From NCBI GenBank assembly GCA_963700105.1, contig CAVOWL010000004.1, positions 682,001-746,000 on the forward strand: 64,000 nt of DNA, in the 5' to 3' direction. This document shows, piece after piece, positions 7,804-16,209 of this stretch. Each line of letters begins with the position of its first letter. The first letter of the stretch is position 1. The position numbers and the translations under genes are program-made. The notes beneath the pieces are model-generated. The model did no database searches and had not been told where the DNA came from. It saw only the letters and a list, made by a program, of their open reading frames with translations. This DNA is from CAVUWL01 sp963700105 (GTDB lineage Bacteria; Actinomycetota; Thermoleophilia; Solirubrobacterales; 70-9).

Positions 7804-8286
7804 ATGGGTGGTGGGAGAGGTAGAGCTGCGGTTATCGTCCTCGGCGCGTTGGCCTTGGTCGCCGCCGGCTGCGGGGTTGAAGAACACGCAAATGACCCGC
7901 GGCCCTCACCGCCGGTTCGGATCAGCGTGACGCTCAATACAAGTGCGGTCACGATCACCCCCGCCGCGGTCGGCGTCGGACCCGAACGCAGCCAGCAGAT
8001 CCCCCAAAACCGCCGCCACGCCCAGCCACCGATCCGCAGCAGGGCGCCGCTGGTGGTCACCTTCGTAATCGCCAACCTGACCAGCTATGAATCCCATTTG
8101 GAAATTCGTGGGCCGCGTAACGAGAAGTCGGAAACCATCGTCGCCAACGGCAACGGCACCTTCCAGGCAGAACTGCCGACCGGGACCTACGCCCTGAGCG
8201 CCGCCGACATTCCCGCCGCCACCGAAGCCCATCTGATCGTCGGTCCCTACCGGGCCTCCTCTCAAAACGACGTCCTGCTGCCCTAG
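7804..8286 (+). CDS. Hypothetical lipoprotein
   Basis: A 160-residue exported protein. Residues 1-24 form a signal with two Arg near the start, a hydrophobic stretch (AAVIVLGALALVAAGC) and a lipobox with Cys at about residue 23. The mature part contains a Pro/Arg-rich linker (about 45-75) and then a short beta-rich domain. That domain includes FVIANLTSYESHLEIRGP and GTFQAELPTGTYALSAADI, which resemble a small cupredoxin- or Ig-like sandwich without metal ligands. I do not recognise a named family. It sits between ygfZ and rmuC on the same strand, 52 bp before rmuC. Confidence 0.6.
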   Translation: MGGGRGRAAVIVLGALALVAAGCGVEEHANDPRPSPPVRISVTLNTSAVTITPAAVGVGPERSQQIPQNRRHAQPPIRSRAPLVVTFVIANLTSYESHLEIRGPRNEKSETIVANGNGTFQAELPTGTYALSAADIPAATEAHLIVGPYRASSQNDVLLP

Positions 8287-8338
8287 CGAAACCACTCGCT
8301 GCGGTGGCGTCTGATCGGTCCGTCACGATCGCTGGCCG

Positions 8339-9559
8339 ATGATCATCGTCCTGGCAATCGCAGTGGTTTTGCTCGCAGCGGGCTGCCTCTACCTGCTTGT
8401 GAGGCATCGCTTCGAGCCCGAGATCGGCGACACCGTGCGGGCGGCGACCCAGGAGGCCCTTTCCGGCCTTTTGGCGAGTAACCGCGAGCTGCGCGAGGCC
8501 GACCGCGATGCCTCCGAGGCGGCGCTGCAAAAGCGCGAGGCCGAGTTCCGCCGCCTGACCGAGCCGATCGGGGAGAACCTGAAGCGGATCGAGCGCGAGG
8601 TCTCAAGCCTCGGCAAGGACCGCCGCAGCGCCGACGGGGCGATGCGGACCCTGCTCGGTGAGATGAAGATCGGCCTCAGCGACCTCGGCACCCAGACCGG
8701 CACCCTGGTCAAGGCGCTGCGCCAGCCCCATACCCGTGGCAAATGGGGAGAGGTGCAGCTGAAGCGCTGCGTGGAGATCGCCGGGATGACCGAGCACGTC
8801 GACTTCGAGCTGCAACAGTCGATGCGAAGCGACGATGCGCTGCTGCGCCCCGACGCGGTGGTGATGTTGCCGGGTCGGCGTCGCGTCGTGATCGACTCCA
8901 AGGTACCCCTCGATGCCTACCTCGAGGTGCTTGAGTCAGAGGACGAGCCCGCCCGGCGCGGCGAGCTGGCGCGCCACGCGCGCCAGGCTCGCGAGCACAT
9001 CACCAAACTTTCCTCCAAGCGCTACCAGGACCAGTTTGCGCCGGGGGAGAGCCCGGACTTCGTCGTTTGCTTCATGCCCTCAGAGGCCGCTTTGCACGCG
9101 GCCTTTGAGGCCGAGCCGACGCTTTATGACTACGCCCTGGAGCAGAAGGTCCTGATCGCCACCCCGACCACTCTGGTTGGCTTGCTGCGGACGATCGAGC
9201 TCGGCTGGCGCCAGGAGCGAATCGCCGAGGAGGCCCAGGAGATCGCCACCGCCGCCCGCGAGCTCTACGGGCGGATGGGTGTCTTCCTGCGCCATTTCGC
9301 CAAGGCGGGGCGCCAGCTCGGCTCCGCCGCCAACGCCTACAACGAGGCGGTTGGCTCGATCGAGAGCAGGGTCCTGCCGCAGATGCGCCGATTCTCTGAG
9401 CTCGGGGCCGCGAGCGGCGAGGAGACCGAGAGCCCGGCGCCGGTCGACCAGGCGGTTCGACCCCTGCTCGCCGAGGAGCTGCGTGAGATCGAGCGCGGCC
9501 CAGGCGGGGAGGGCTCGGTGGTCGAGCTCGCCGCTCCGCTTGAGGCCGATTCGGCCTGA
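8339..9559 (+). CDS. rmuC: DNA recombination protein RmuC
   Basis: A 406-residue RmuC-family protein. It has one N-terminal membrane anchor (residues 2-22), a coiled-coil region to about 120, and then the conserved core. The core starts KWGEVQLKRCVE, continues through RRRVVIDSKVPLDAYLE, FVVCFMPSEAALHAAF and ATPTTLVGLLRTIE, and ends VLPQMRRF. The core is related to PD-(D/E)XK nuclease folds, and the IDSK segment is the likely remnant or active motif. RmuC limits inversions and rearrangements at short inverted repeats in E. coli. This is relevant here because the window contains long perfect direct repeats. The C-terminal 60 residues are acidic and variable. Confidence 0.9.
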   Translation: MIIVLAIAVVLLAAGCLYLLVRHRFEPEIGDTVRAATQEALSGLLASNRELREADRDASEAALQKREAEFRRLTEPIGENLKRIEREVSSLGKDRRSADGAMRTLLGEMKIGLSDLGTQTGTLVKALRQPHTRGKWGEVQLKRCVEIAGMTEHVDFELQQSMRSDDALLRPDAVVMLPGRRRVVIDSKVPLDAYLEVLESEDEPARRGELARHARQAREHITKLSSKRYQDQFAPGESPDFVVCFMPSEAALHAAFEAEPTLYDYALEQKVLIATPTTLVGLLRTIELGWRQERIAEEAQEIATAARELYGRMGVFLRHFAKAGRQLGSAANAYNEAVGSIESRVLPQMRRFSELGAASGEETESPAPVDQAVRPLLAEELREIERGPGGEGSVVELAAPLEADSA

Positions 9560-9638
9560 GCGCCAGTCCAAATCGCCGAGTCAAAGCCGCGATCATAATT
9601 CGGCGACGAGCGGCCGGGCCGGCTGCAGCTTCCGCCCC

Positions 9639-11528
9639 TTATTTGAGCTTCAGGCTGACCTTGGTGCCAGCGCCAAGAACCATCCCGGGCCTCGGCTTCT
9701 GCGCGGCGACCCGCTCCGATCGGCTCCGCGCTCCCCTGACCGCACCGAGGCTGCAAGCGGTCGCCCTCAACCGCCGGCGCGCAGAGCTGAGTTTTTGTCC
9801 AATCAATCTCGGGACCACGCAGCTGGCGCTGGGCGTGGTGGTCGGCCCTGTGACTTCGGGCGCCGGGCTCGGCTCGGCACCCGATCCCGATGAAGCGGAG
9901 GGGGAAGCAGCGCTCGTCTGATCGAGCCTCGCGGTGGCGATCACCGCTGGTTTGACCGAGGTATCGGTGGCGGTGATCGTCGCCGTGCCCGCCGTATCGG
10001 AGGAGGTGAGCACGGCGCTGTAGGTGCCTGGGGCTGTTTCACTGACCGGGCCGATCCGATCGCCACCATCGCTTGAGGAGAAACCGACCTCCTGAGCGGC
10101 GAGCGGTTCTTCATCAGCGCCGCTCGCCTTCGCGGTGATCGTCGTGGTCGAGGCACCGTTGGCGAGAATCGATTCCGGAGAGAGCGAGACCGAGAGCCCC
10201 CTCCCCGACACGGTGACCGCTTTGGTCTCGCGCGCCAGCGCCGATCCGGCGCAGGAGGCGGTCTGGCCGGTGAAGATGATTTCGGTCGAGCAGCCTTCGT
10301 TATCGGTCACCGTCAGGGTCGCTTCGTAGCTGCCGCGGTTGGCGTAGGTGTGCTGGGGACTCGGGCCGCCGCTGGTTTCTGTGCTCCCGTCGCCGAATTC
10401 CCAGTCATAGTCGGCGATCGAGCCGTCCGGATCACTCGAGGCCGAGGCGTCAAAGCCGACCGGCGTTCCCGACAGCGCCGCCGGCACCGAGAAGGAGGCA
10501 ACCGGCGGCTGGTCGGGGGGAATCGCCACCGCCTCGGGATCAGCGCCAACTTCGATCGTCGCTTTCACTTGCTCGGTTTCGGTGTCGATCACAGAGACCG
10601 TGTCGGTGCCGGAATTCGGGACGTAGGCGGTCTTGCCGTCAGGGGTGAATGTGACGACGTATGGCAGCTTGCCGACCTTTATCGGTTCGCCCACCACCTG
10701 ATCGGTTTCGGCGTTGATCACCGAGACGGTTTCTTCGCCTTCGTTGGCGATGTAGACCCTCTTGCCGTCGGGGGAGACCCCCACCCCCCACGGTTCCTTC
10801 CCGACTTTGATCGGTTCGCCCACCACCTGCTTGGATTCGGTGTCAATTACCGAGACGCTTCCCGAGGGCTTGCCTTCGGCGAAGTTGGCGACGTAGACCC
10901 TTTTGCCATCGGGGCTGATCTCGATCGGGAGCGGATTGTCCTGTTCGACCCCAATCGATTCGGTGACCTGGTTTGTGCTTAGGTCGATCACCGAAACCCT
11001 GCTCCCCTTCACGTCGGCGACGTAGGCGAACTTTCCGTCAGGGGTGATCGCGATCCCCCAGGGTCCGTGTTCGACGCTGATTGTGTCGGTGACCTCGTTC
11101 GTTTCAGTGTCGATCACCGAGATGTCTTCGGAGCCGGCGTTAACGACGTAGGCGCTTTTGCCGTTGGGGGTGATCGCGACGGCCACCGGTTCTGTGCCAA
11201 CTCCGATCGTCGCTTCCACGGATTTGCTCGAAAGGTCGATCACGGAGACGTTGTCGGACCCAAAATTGGTCACGTAGGCAGTGTTGCCGTCCGGGGTGAT
11301 CGCGATCGCTTCGGGCTCTTTGCCGACCGTGATCGGGGAGCCGACCACCTTGTTTGTTTCGGTATTGATCACCGAGACGCTCCCCAAAGGACTGTTTTCT
11401 TCAAAGTTTGCGACGTAGGCGTCCTGGGCGAATGCGCCGGGGGCCCAGAGGGCCAGCGCCAGCGCAGCGAGCACGACGCTGGCAGCGCACATTCTGGGCC
11501 CTCGCCCCGCTCTCAATCTCTCTCCCAC
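9639..11528 (-). CDS. Secreted YVTN beta-propeller / PKD / Big_1 / PASTA protein
   Basis: A 629-residue exported protein. The signal peptide ends near ALWAPGAFAQDAYV. Seven propeller blades of about 42 residues follow, each carrying the V(I)D/NTET, GxxPxxIAITPDG, AYVxN pattern (to about residue 345). Next come a PKD domain with WEFGDGS, one Big_1 (bacterial Ig-like) domain (SPESILANGASTTTITAK) and a C-terminal PASTA domain starting CVVPRLIGQ. PASTA domains often bind peptidoglycan, so this domain may hold the protein to the wall. GTG 11526-11528 is preferred over TTG 11534 because its upstream sequence aligns with that of the paralogue at 13302. It is a close paralogue of the giant gene at 28257. 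Confidence 0.85.
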   Translation of the reverse strand: MGERLRAGRGPRMCAASVVLAALALALWAPGAFAQDAYVANFEENSPLGSVSVINTETNKVVGSPITVGKEPEAIAITPDGNTAYVTNFGSDNVSVIDLSSKSVEATIGVGTEPVAVAITPNGKSAYVVNAGSEDISVIDTETNEVTDTISVEHGPWGIAITPDGKFAYVADVKGSRVSVIDLSTNQVTESIGVEQDNPLPIEISPDGKRVYVANFAEGKPSGSVSVIDTESKQVVGEPIKVGKEPWGVGVSPDGKRVYIANEGEETVSVINAETDQVVGEPIKVGKLPYVVTFTPDGKTAYVPNSGTDTVSVIDTETEQVKATIEVGADPEAVAIPPDQPPVASFSVPAALSGTPVGFDASASSDPDGSIADYDWEFGDGSTETSGGPSPQHTYANRGSYEATLTVTDNEGCSTEIIFTGQTASCAGSALARETKAVTVSGRGLSVSLSPESILANGASTTTITAKASGADEEPLAAQEVGFSSSDGGDRIGPVSETAPGTYSAVLTSSDTAGTATITATDTSVKPAVIATARLDQTSAASPSASSGSGAEPSPAPEVTGPTTTPSASCVVPRLIGQKLSSARRRLRATACSLGAVRGARSRSERVAAQKPRPGMVLGAGTKVSLKLK

Positions 11529-11534
11529 AGCCAA

Positions 11535-11727
11535 AAAGGGTAGCGATGATTCTTCAGTTGGCGCTAAACCGAGGCGGCGAGAGGCCCGCTCGGCGCCACG
11601 GCCGCGGTTCGATCAAGGAGAGGATTTGACCCGCTGGGAGGCGCATTTACGACCTCGTGGCGAGTCCAGCTGCGCCCCCCACCCCGTCCTCGAGGTTCAC
11701 CGCGATCGCCGCGCCAGCGGTTTTCCG
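11535..11727. other. Intergenic region between two paralogous propeller genes
   Basis: This stretch of about 190 bp contains the shared CGCTACCCTTTTT element near the upstream edge of the 11528 gene. No other gene or clear terminator hairpin with a T-tract is visible. Confidence 0.4.
11537..11542 (-). promoter_or_regulatory. Putative -10 (TACCCT) of the propeller/PASTA gene
   Basis: TACCCT followed by TTTTGGCT and GTG 11528. The block GCTACCCTTTTT is shared with the upstream region of the paralogue at 13302. Confidence 0.45.
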
Positions 11728-13302
11728 TTACCGCAGGACCTTCAGCCTGCGAAAGAGGGTCCGCTCGGCGCGGTCGATCTTCACCGTCTCCCTGACGAGG
11801 ACCCTCGCCGCTGAGATCAGCTTGGCCCGGTAGGCGATCTTTGGCTTCAGCGAGACGATCGCAGAGCTCCCCGCTTTTAATCTCACCCTCGAGACGGCGC
11901 TCTCGGCCTGACCGATCCGCCTCCTGGTCAGCGCCTGCAGCTCAATCGTGCAGCCCCCGGCCCCGGCGCGGCTGGGGCAGCGGGCCAAAACGCCCGGGTA
12001 GGCGATCATCACCCTCCGAGTCTGGCTCGCCAGCGCTGAGCCGTTGCAATAGGCGGTCTGCCCGGTGAAGATCGATCGGGTTGAACAGCCTTCGCTGTCG
12101 GTCACAGTTACGGTCGCCCGATAGGGGCCGGGGTACTTGTAGCGGTGAGTTGGGCTGGGGCCGCCGTTTAGGAGATGGGATCCGTCGCCGAATTCCCAGT
12201 CATAGCTGGCGATCGAGTCACCGGGGTCGGTCGAGCCCGCTGCTTCAAAGGCAACCGGCTCGCCGGCTTTTGCGCCCGAGGTCGAAAACGAGACATGCGG
12301 CGCCTGAGCGGGGGGGATCGCGATTGCCGCCGGTTCCTTGCCGACCCGGATCGGTGCGCCAACCACCTGGTTGTTTTCGGTATCGATCAGCGAGACGCTT
12401 TCGGAGCCGAAGTTGGCGACGTAGGCGCTCTTTCCGTTGGGGGTGATCGCCACCACGTAGGGCTGGGTGCCAACGCCAATCGGCGCCCCGAGCACCCGGT
12501 TGGTTTCGGTGTCGATCACCGAGACGCTCTTTTCGCCTTCGTTGGCGACGTAGAGCCGCTTGCCGTCGGGCGCTATCGCGATCCCCCATGGTTCGACCCC
12601 GACCCCGATCGGGGAGGCGAGTGGCTTGTTGGTTTCGGTGTCGATCACCGAGACGTCATTTTCTTGGTAGTTGGCGACGTAGGCGGCGTGCCCGTCGGGG
12701 GTGATCTCGATCGGGACCGGAGCCTTGCCGACGCCGATCGATCCGCCGAGCAGCTTGTTTGTTTCGATATCGATCACCGAGACGCTCTCGCCCTTCTCGT
12801 TATTGACGTAGGCCTTGCGGCCATCGGGGGAGATCGCGATCCCCCAGGGGGATTGTTTGACCCGGATCGAGGCCGTGACCTGGTTGGTCTGGGTGTCGAT
12901 CACCGAGACTTCTTCTGAGCCGGTGTCGACGACGTAGGCTCTCTTTCCGTCGGGGGTAATGGCGATCGCAACCGGTTCCCGCCCGACCCCGATCGTCGCC
13001 ACCACCGCATTGGTTTCGGTGTCGATCACCGAGACGTCTTCGGAGCCGAAGTCCGCGACGTAGGCCTCGCGACTGTCAGGGGTAATCGCGATCGATTCCG
13101 GCTTCGTCCCGACCGCGATCGGAGGGCCAACCACCTGGTTGGTCTGGGTATCGATCACCGAGACGTCGTTTGAGCCGAGGTTTGCGACGTAGGCATCCTG
13201 GGCAAGAGCGGGCGTCCCCCCAAGGGCCAAGAACGCGACCAGCAAAACCGCGCTCCCGGCGAGGGAGCGTGAAAGCGTCGCGATTCCGAGCCTCTCGCTC
13301 AC
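11728..13302 (-). CDS. Secreted YVTN beta-propeller / PKD protein
   Basis: A 524-residue exported protein paralogous to the 9639-11528 gene. The signal peptide ends LGGTPALAQDAYV. Seven YVTN-type blades follow (VIDTQTNQVVG through VIDTENNQVVG), then a PKD domain with DWEFGDGS near residue 370. The C-terminal region lacks Big_1 and PASTA. It has instead a Cys-containing beta-rich module (ARCPSRAGAGGCTIELQ, then RLKAGSSAIVSLKPK) ending FRRLKVLR. It is presumably extracellular and used for binding or wall attachment; no enzymatic residues are seen. The start is GTG 13300-13302, without Shine-Dalgarno but with TACCCT 6 nt upstream. Confidence 0.85.
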   Translation of the reverse strand: MSERLGIATLSRSLAGSAVLLVAFLALGGTPALAQDAYVANLGSNDVSVIDTQTNQVVGPPIAVGTKPESIAITPDSREAYVADFGSEDVSVIDTETNAVVATIGVGREPVAIAITPDGKRAYVVDTGSEEVSVIDTQTNQVTASIRVKQSPWGIAISPDGRKAYVNNEKGESVSVIDIETNKLLGGSIGVGKAPVPIEITPDGHAAYVANYQENDVSVIDTETNKPLASPIGVGVEPWGIAIAPDGKRLYVANEGEKSVSVIDTETNRVLGAPIGVGTQPYVVAITPNGKSAYVANFGSESVSLIDTENNQVVGAPIRVGKEPAAIAIPPAQAPHVSFSTSGAKAGEPVAFEAAGSTDPGDSIASYDWEFGDGSHLLNGGPSPTHRYKYPGPYRATVTVTDSEGCSTRSIFTGQTAYCNGSALASQTRRVMIAYPGVLARCPSRAGAGGCTIELQALTRRRIGQAESAVSRVRLKAGSSAIVSLKPKIAYRAKLISAARVLVRETVKIDRAERTLFRRLKVLR

Positions 13303-13308
13303 AAAAAA

Positions 13309-13314
13309 AGGGTA
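13309..13314 (-). promoter_or_regulatory. Putative -10 (TACCCT) of the second propeller gene
   Basis: TACCCT followed by six T and GTG 13302. It matches the element at 11537-11542 in sequence and placement. Confidence 0.5.
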
Positions 13315-13501
13315 GCGCTGAGCGCTCGAGCCAAACCACGGCCGAAACGCCGAGGGACGGCGGGGGGACCTGGGGGCTCTCAGCGCCGATGTCTGCCTCT
13401 GCCGAGCGGCGCCCCGGGGTCCGGGCGAGGCCCCGACCCCGTTTGACGGCGATGCTGACTAGGATTCGCCGCCCCCCTTTCCGACATCGCGGAGGAACAA
13501 G

Positions 13502-14764
13502 TTGGCCGTTGACACCAGCGCAGTCTCGAAGTTAGACGTGGAGCCCGGAACCCTGCCCGAGACGATGGCGGCCTGGGTGATCCGCCCCGAGCGCGAGGGC
13601 GAGCCGATCGATGCCTTCCAGCTCGAGCAGATCGAGGTGCCCGAGCCCGGCGCCTTTGAGGTGATCGTTCGGGTGATGGCCGCGGGCGTTAACTTCAACA
13701 ACGTCTGGGCGGCGCTGGGAAAACCGGTTTCGGTCTTCGGCTACGGCGATCATCCTCAGTGCGGTCACCACATCGGCGGCTCCGATGCCTCCGGAATCGT
13801 CTGGAAGGTGGGCGACGGCGTCACCCGCTGGAAGCCCGGAGATGAGGTTGTGGTCCACTGCAACCAGGCCTCCTATGAGGACGTCGAGGTCCACGGCCTC
13901 GATCCACTGGCAGCACCGAGCCAAAGGATCTGGGGCTATGAGACGACCTGGGGCTCCTTTGCCCAGTTCGCCAAGGTCCAGGCCCAGCAGCTCCTCCCCC
14001 GCCCTCAAAACCTGAGCTGGGCGGAGTCCTCCGCTTACGGGCTCACCTACTTCACCGCCTACCGGATGCTGATCGATCAGTGCAAGCTTCAGGCCGGGCA
14101 CAACGTCTTGATCTGGGGCGCCGCCGGCGGCCTCGGGGTCTTCGCCACCCAGCTCTGCGCGGCGGCGGGAGCCAACGCGGTCGGCGTCGTTTCCTCCGAT
14201 CAGAAGGGCGAGCTGGTCAAACAGCTCGGCGCCGTTGACTACATCAACCGCGCCGAATTCTCAGAGATGATGAGAACCCCCCAAAACATCGCCGACCCAG
14301 GCGCGGAGAAGGAGCGCTTCAAGGCGTCGCGGGCCTTTGCCAAACGGGTCAAAGAGATCCTCGGCGATGCCCCTGACATCGTCTTTGAGCACGTCGGACA
14401 GGCGACCTTCCCAACCTCGGTCTACGTCGTCAAACCGTTTGGCAAAGTGGTGATCTGCGGTGCCACCTCGGGCTTTCAGCTCGACTTCGACGTCCGCTAC
14501 CTGTGGATGCGCCAAAAGCAGATCATCGGCTCCCACTTCGCCAACGCCTATGAGTCGATGCGGGCAAACCAATTGATGGCGGCGGGGAAGATCCGCCCGG
14601 TGCTTTGGAAAACGATGGGCTTTGACGGCGTTCCTGGCGCCCACCAGCTGTTGCATGAAAATAAGCACCTGGGCAAGATCTCGATCCTGGTCGGAGCCGA
14701 ATCCGAGGACGAGGGCAAGGTCGACGAGGGCCCCGGCGCGATCCGGGCCGAGGTTGGAGCGTAA
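13502..14764 (+). CDS. ccr: Crotonyl-CoA carboxylase/reductase
   Basis: A 420-residue medium-chain reductase of the Ccr family. It converts crotonyl-CoA with CO2 and NADPH to ethylmalonyl-CoA, which feeds the ethylmalonyl-CoA pathway or polyketide extender units. Family-specific features are the N-terminal TMAAWVIRPEREGEPIDAF segment, GVNFNNVWAALGKPVSVF, the CGHHIGGSDASG block, the NADPH-binding loop WGAAGGLGVFATQL near residue 204, and FEHVGQATFPTSVYV. The start is TTG 13502-13504 with a strong GGAGG 7 nt upstream. The downstream gene begins 4 bp after the stop. Other ethylmalonyl-CoA pathway genes are not in the window. Confidence 0.9.
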   Translation: MAVDTSAVSKLDVEPGTLPETMAAWVIRPEREGEPIDAFQLEQIEVPEPGAFEVIVRVMAAGVNFNNVWAALGKPVSVFGYGDHPQCGHHIGGSDASGIVWKVGDGVTRWKPGDEVVVHCNQASYEDVEVHGLDPLAAPSQRIWGYETTWGSFAQFAKVQAQQLLPRPQNLSWAESSAYGLTYFTAYRMLIDQCKLQAGHNVLIWGAAGGLGVFATQLCAAAGANAVGVVSSDQKGELVKQLGAVDYINRAEFSEMMRTPQNIADPGAEKERFKASRAFAKRVKEILGDAPDIVFEHVGQATFPTSVYVVKPFGKVVICGATSGFQLDFDVRYLWMRQKQIIGSHFANAYESMRANQLMAAGKIRPVLWKTMGFDGVPGAHQLLHENKHLGKISILVGAESEDEGKVDEGPGAIRAEVGA

Positions 14765-14768
14765 TCGG

Positions 14769-15062
14769 ATGGCTGAGGTCTGCACACTCGATTGGCACAT
14801 CGCCCCCTTCCGGGCCGACCGCTGGCTCGATCTGTGGGAACCGGCGGCGGCGCGGATGCCCGCCTTCGGCGCCCGCAGCTGGTCGCTGATTCGCTCGATC
14901 GATGACCCACTCGCCTTCCAGCAGACGGCGCTTTGGGAGAAGCGCGCCGATTTTGAACGCTACTGGTACTCCGAGGAGATCGAGGCGGCAAGGGCCAGCG
15001 TCATCGACCTCTATGACCTGCCGCTTTTGCCCGCCTGGCACAAGCTGCTGGCTGCCGAATAA
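14769..15062 (+). CDS. Small conserved hypothetical protein co-transcribed with ccr
   Basis: A 97-residue cytoplasmic protein that starts at ATG 14769, 4 bp after the ccr stop, which indicates an operon. It is rich in Trp (DWHIAPF, DRWLDLWEP, SWSLIRSIDDP, ALWEKRADFERYW). The pattern suggests a small dimeric alpha-beta barrel of the ABM/EthD type, but this is a guess from segment order and length. No catalytic residues are recognised. A role linked to the acyl-CoA chemistry of Ccr is inferred only from position. Confidence 0.6.
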   Translation: MAEVCTLDWHIAPFRADRWLDLWEPAAARMPAFGARSWSLIRSIDDPLAFQQTALWEKRADFERYWYSEEIEAARASVIDLYDLPLLPAWHKLLAAE

Positions 15063-15136
15063 CCCTTCCCTCGCTCCGCTGCCCCGCTCGGGCGGCACGG
15101 TGTCGCGCCGGCCCAGCTGATGACTGAGCTCCGCGC

Positions 15137-15142
15137 TACCTT
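15137..15142 (+). promoter_or_regulatory. Putative -10 (TACCTT) of the nucleotidyltransferase module
   Basis: TACCTT lies 9 nt before GTG 15152 with no ribosome site in between. Confidence 0.3.
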
Positions 15143-15151
15143 GATGTGATC

Positions 15152-15325
15152 GTGAAATCCACAAAGAAAATCGGGAACTGGACGCCCGAAGGCAAAGCCG
15201 AGCGCGTCGCCCTGCGGCGCGATTACACCGAGCTCACCGCGGCCCAGCGCGTAGAACAGGTCTTTGACCTCTCCAAGTTCATGTCCCAGGTAGCCGAGGC
15301 GGGGCGTCGTCAGCGCGGTGGCTGA
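15152..15325 (+). CDS. Small protein upstream of nucleotidyltransferase, possible antitoxin-like partner
   Basis: A 57-residue basic N-terminus followed by a short helical segment: VKSTKKIGNWTPEGKAERV, then LTAAQRVEQVFDLSKFMSQ. It starts at GTG 15152 (GTG 15146 in the same frame is possible) and ends at TGA 15323-15325. The next gene starts at GTG 15318, so the two overlap by 8 bp and are probably co-translated. Short helical proteins directly before a minimal nucleotidyltransferase are common in actinobacterial and MNT-type two-gene modules, often with toxin-antitoxin behaviour. That role is inference; no DNA-binding motif is obvious. Confidence 0.5.
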   Translation: MKSTKKIGNWTPEGKAERVALRRDYTELTAAQRVEQVFDLSKFMSQVAEAGRRQRGG

Positions 15326-15808
15326 GCTCGATATCCGAGCGATCCTCGCCGAGCTTGACAATGAAGGCGTCGAGTTCCTGATCATCGGCGGCGTTGCTGT
15401 CGGCTACACGGCTACGTCCGTGCCACGACCGACGTTGAAGTTGTTCCTGGACCCGATCCTCAAAATCTGAAAAGACTCGCACGGGCTCTGAAAAGACTCG
15501 ATGCTGAGATCGAAGACGCAGAGGAATTTGAGGCCGAGGAGATTCCCGATCCCCTCGATCCGGAGGCGCTAGCGCTTGGGGGAAACTGGGTGCTTCGCAC
15601 TCGACTTGGTCGGCTTGACTTGATGCAATGGATTGGCGAGGCTGCGCTTTGGGAGAGGCTCTCACCCGCCGCCGTTAAGTCCGAGATAGGGGATTTAGCG
15701 GTCAAGGTCATCAGCTACGAGGACCTGATCGCTCTAAAGCAAGAGGCCGGGCGACCCGAAGACCTGACCGATCTGGCGCGGCTGCGAGAGGCGCGGGGGG
15801 AGCTATAG
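15318..15808 (+). pseudogene. Minimal nucleotidyltransferase, broken by one frameshift
   Basis: The first frame reads VAELDIRAILAELDNEGVEFLIIGGVAVG and then runs to a stop near 15470. From 15404 another frame gives LHGYVRATTDVEVVPGPDPQNLKRLARAL and continues to the TAG at 15806-15808. Joined, they make a roughly 163-residue protein of the DNA polymerase beta-like nucleotidyltransferase superfamily (GG loop, then DxD/E pair, then an ISYEDLIALKQEAGR C-terminal motif). One missing base at about 15402-15404 explains the break. The metal pair reads D-V-E and not D-x-D, so activity would be doubtful even if repaired. It may be a sequencing error or a genuine inactivation. Confidence 0.7.
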
Positions 15809-15825
15809 CGCCGGTCGCGACCGGG

Positions 15826-16191
15826 TTAATCGATGACGATCAATACGACGGTCAAAAGGCCAAGCGCAATGCCGCCGGCTGCCAGGGCGCCGTGGGCGTA
15901 GCGCGGCGTCTCGGGAAAAAGGCCCTGCGCCAGGGCCCTCTCGACCTTTGTTCGACGCACGCTGCCGTAGGCGATCACGGCGACCCCGTAGAGCGCAAAG
16001 CAGATCCCCGCGACGTCATATGGCAAGCGCGAGGCATGGCGATCGAGTCCCGGAATGACCCTTCCCACCGCCAGCGCCACCGCCAGCGCGGTCAGCCCGG
16101 TCCGCCACCAGGCCAGCTCGGTGCGTTCGCTTGCGAGCAGGGTGCGCCGCGTCGCATCGACCGCCTCCTTCGCTGGCACCGGATCGCTCAA
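15826..16191 (-). CDS. DUF202 (YidH-type) inner-membrane protein
   Basis: A 121-residue protein with the DUF202 signature ERTELAWWRTGLTALAVALAVGR near residue 22, followed by two further hydrophobic helices (DVAGICFALYGVAVIAYG and AAGGIALGLLTVVLIV). Three membrane spans are predicted. The family function is unknown. The start is TTG 16189-16191, with TAACCT 6 nt upstream. It lies 18 bp after the DMT-family gene on the same strand and could share its transcript or use its own promoter. Confidence 0.8.
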   Translation of the reverse strand: MSDPVPAKEAVDATRRTLLASERTELAWWRTGLTALAVALAVGRVIPGLDRHASRLPYDVAGICFALYGVAVIAYGSVRRTKVERALAQGLFPETPRYAHGALAAGGIALGLLTVVLIVID

Positions 16192-16197
16192 GGCAGC

Positions 16198-16203
16198 AGG
16201 TTA
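16198..16203 (-). promoter_or_regulatory. Putative -10 (TAACCT) of the DUF202 gene
   Basis: TAACCT on the minus strand is followed by 6 nt and TTG 16191. It lies just downstream of the preceding gene's stop region. Confidence 0.35.
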
Positions 16204-16209
16204 TTGCCC

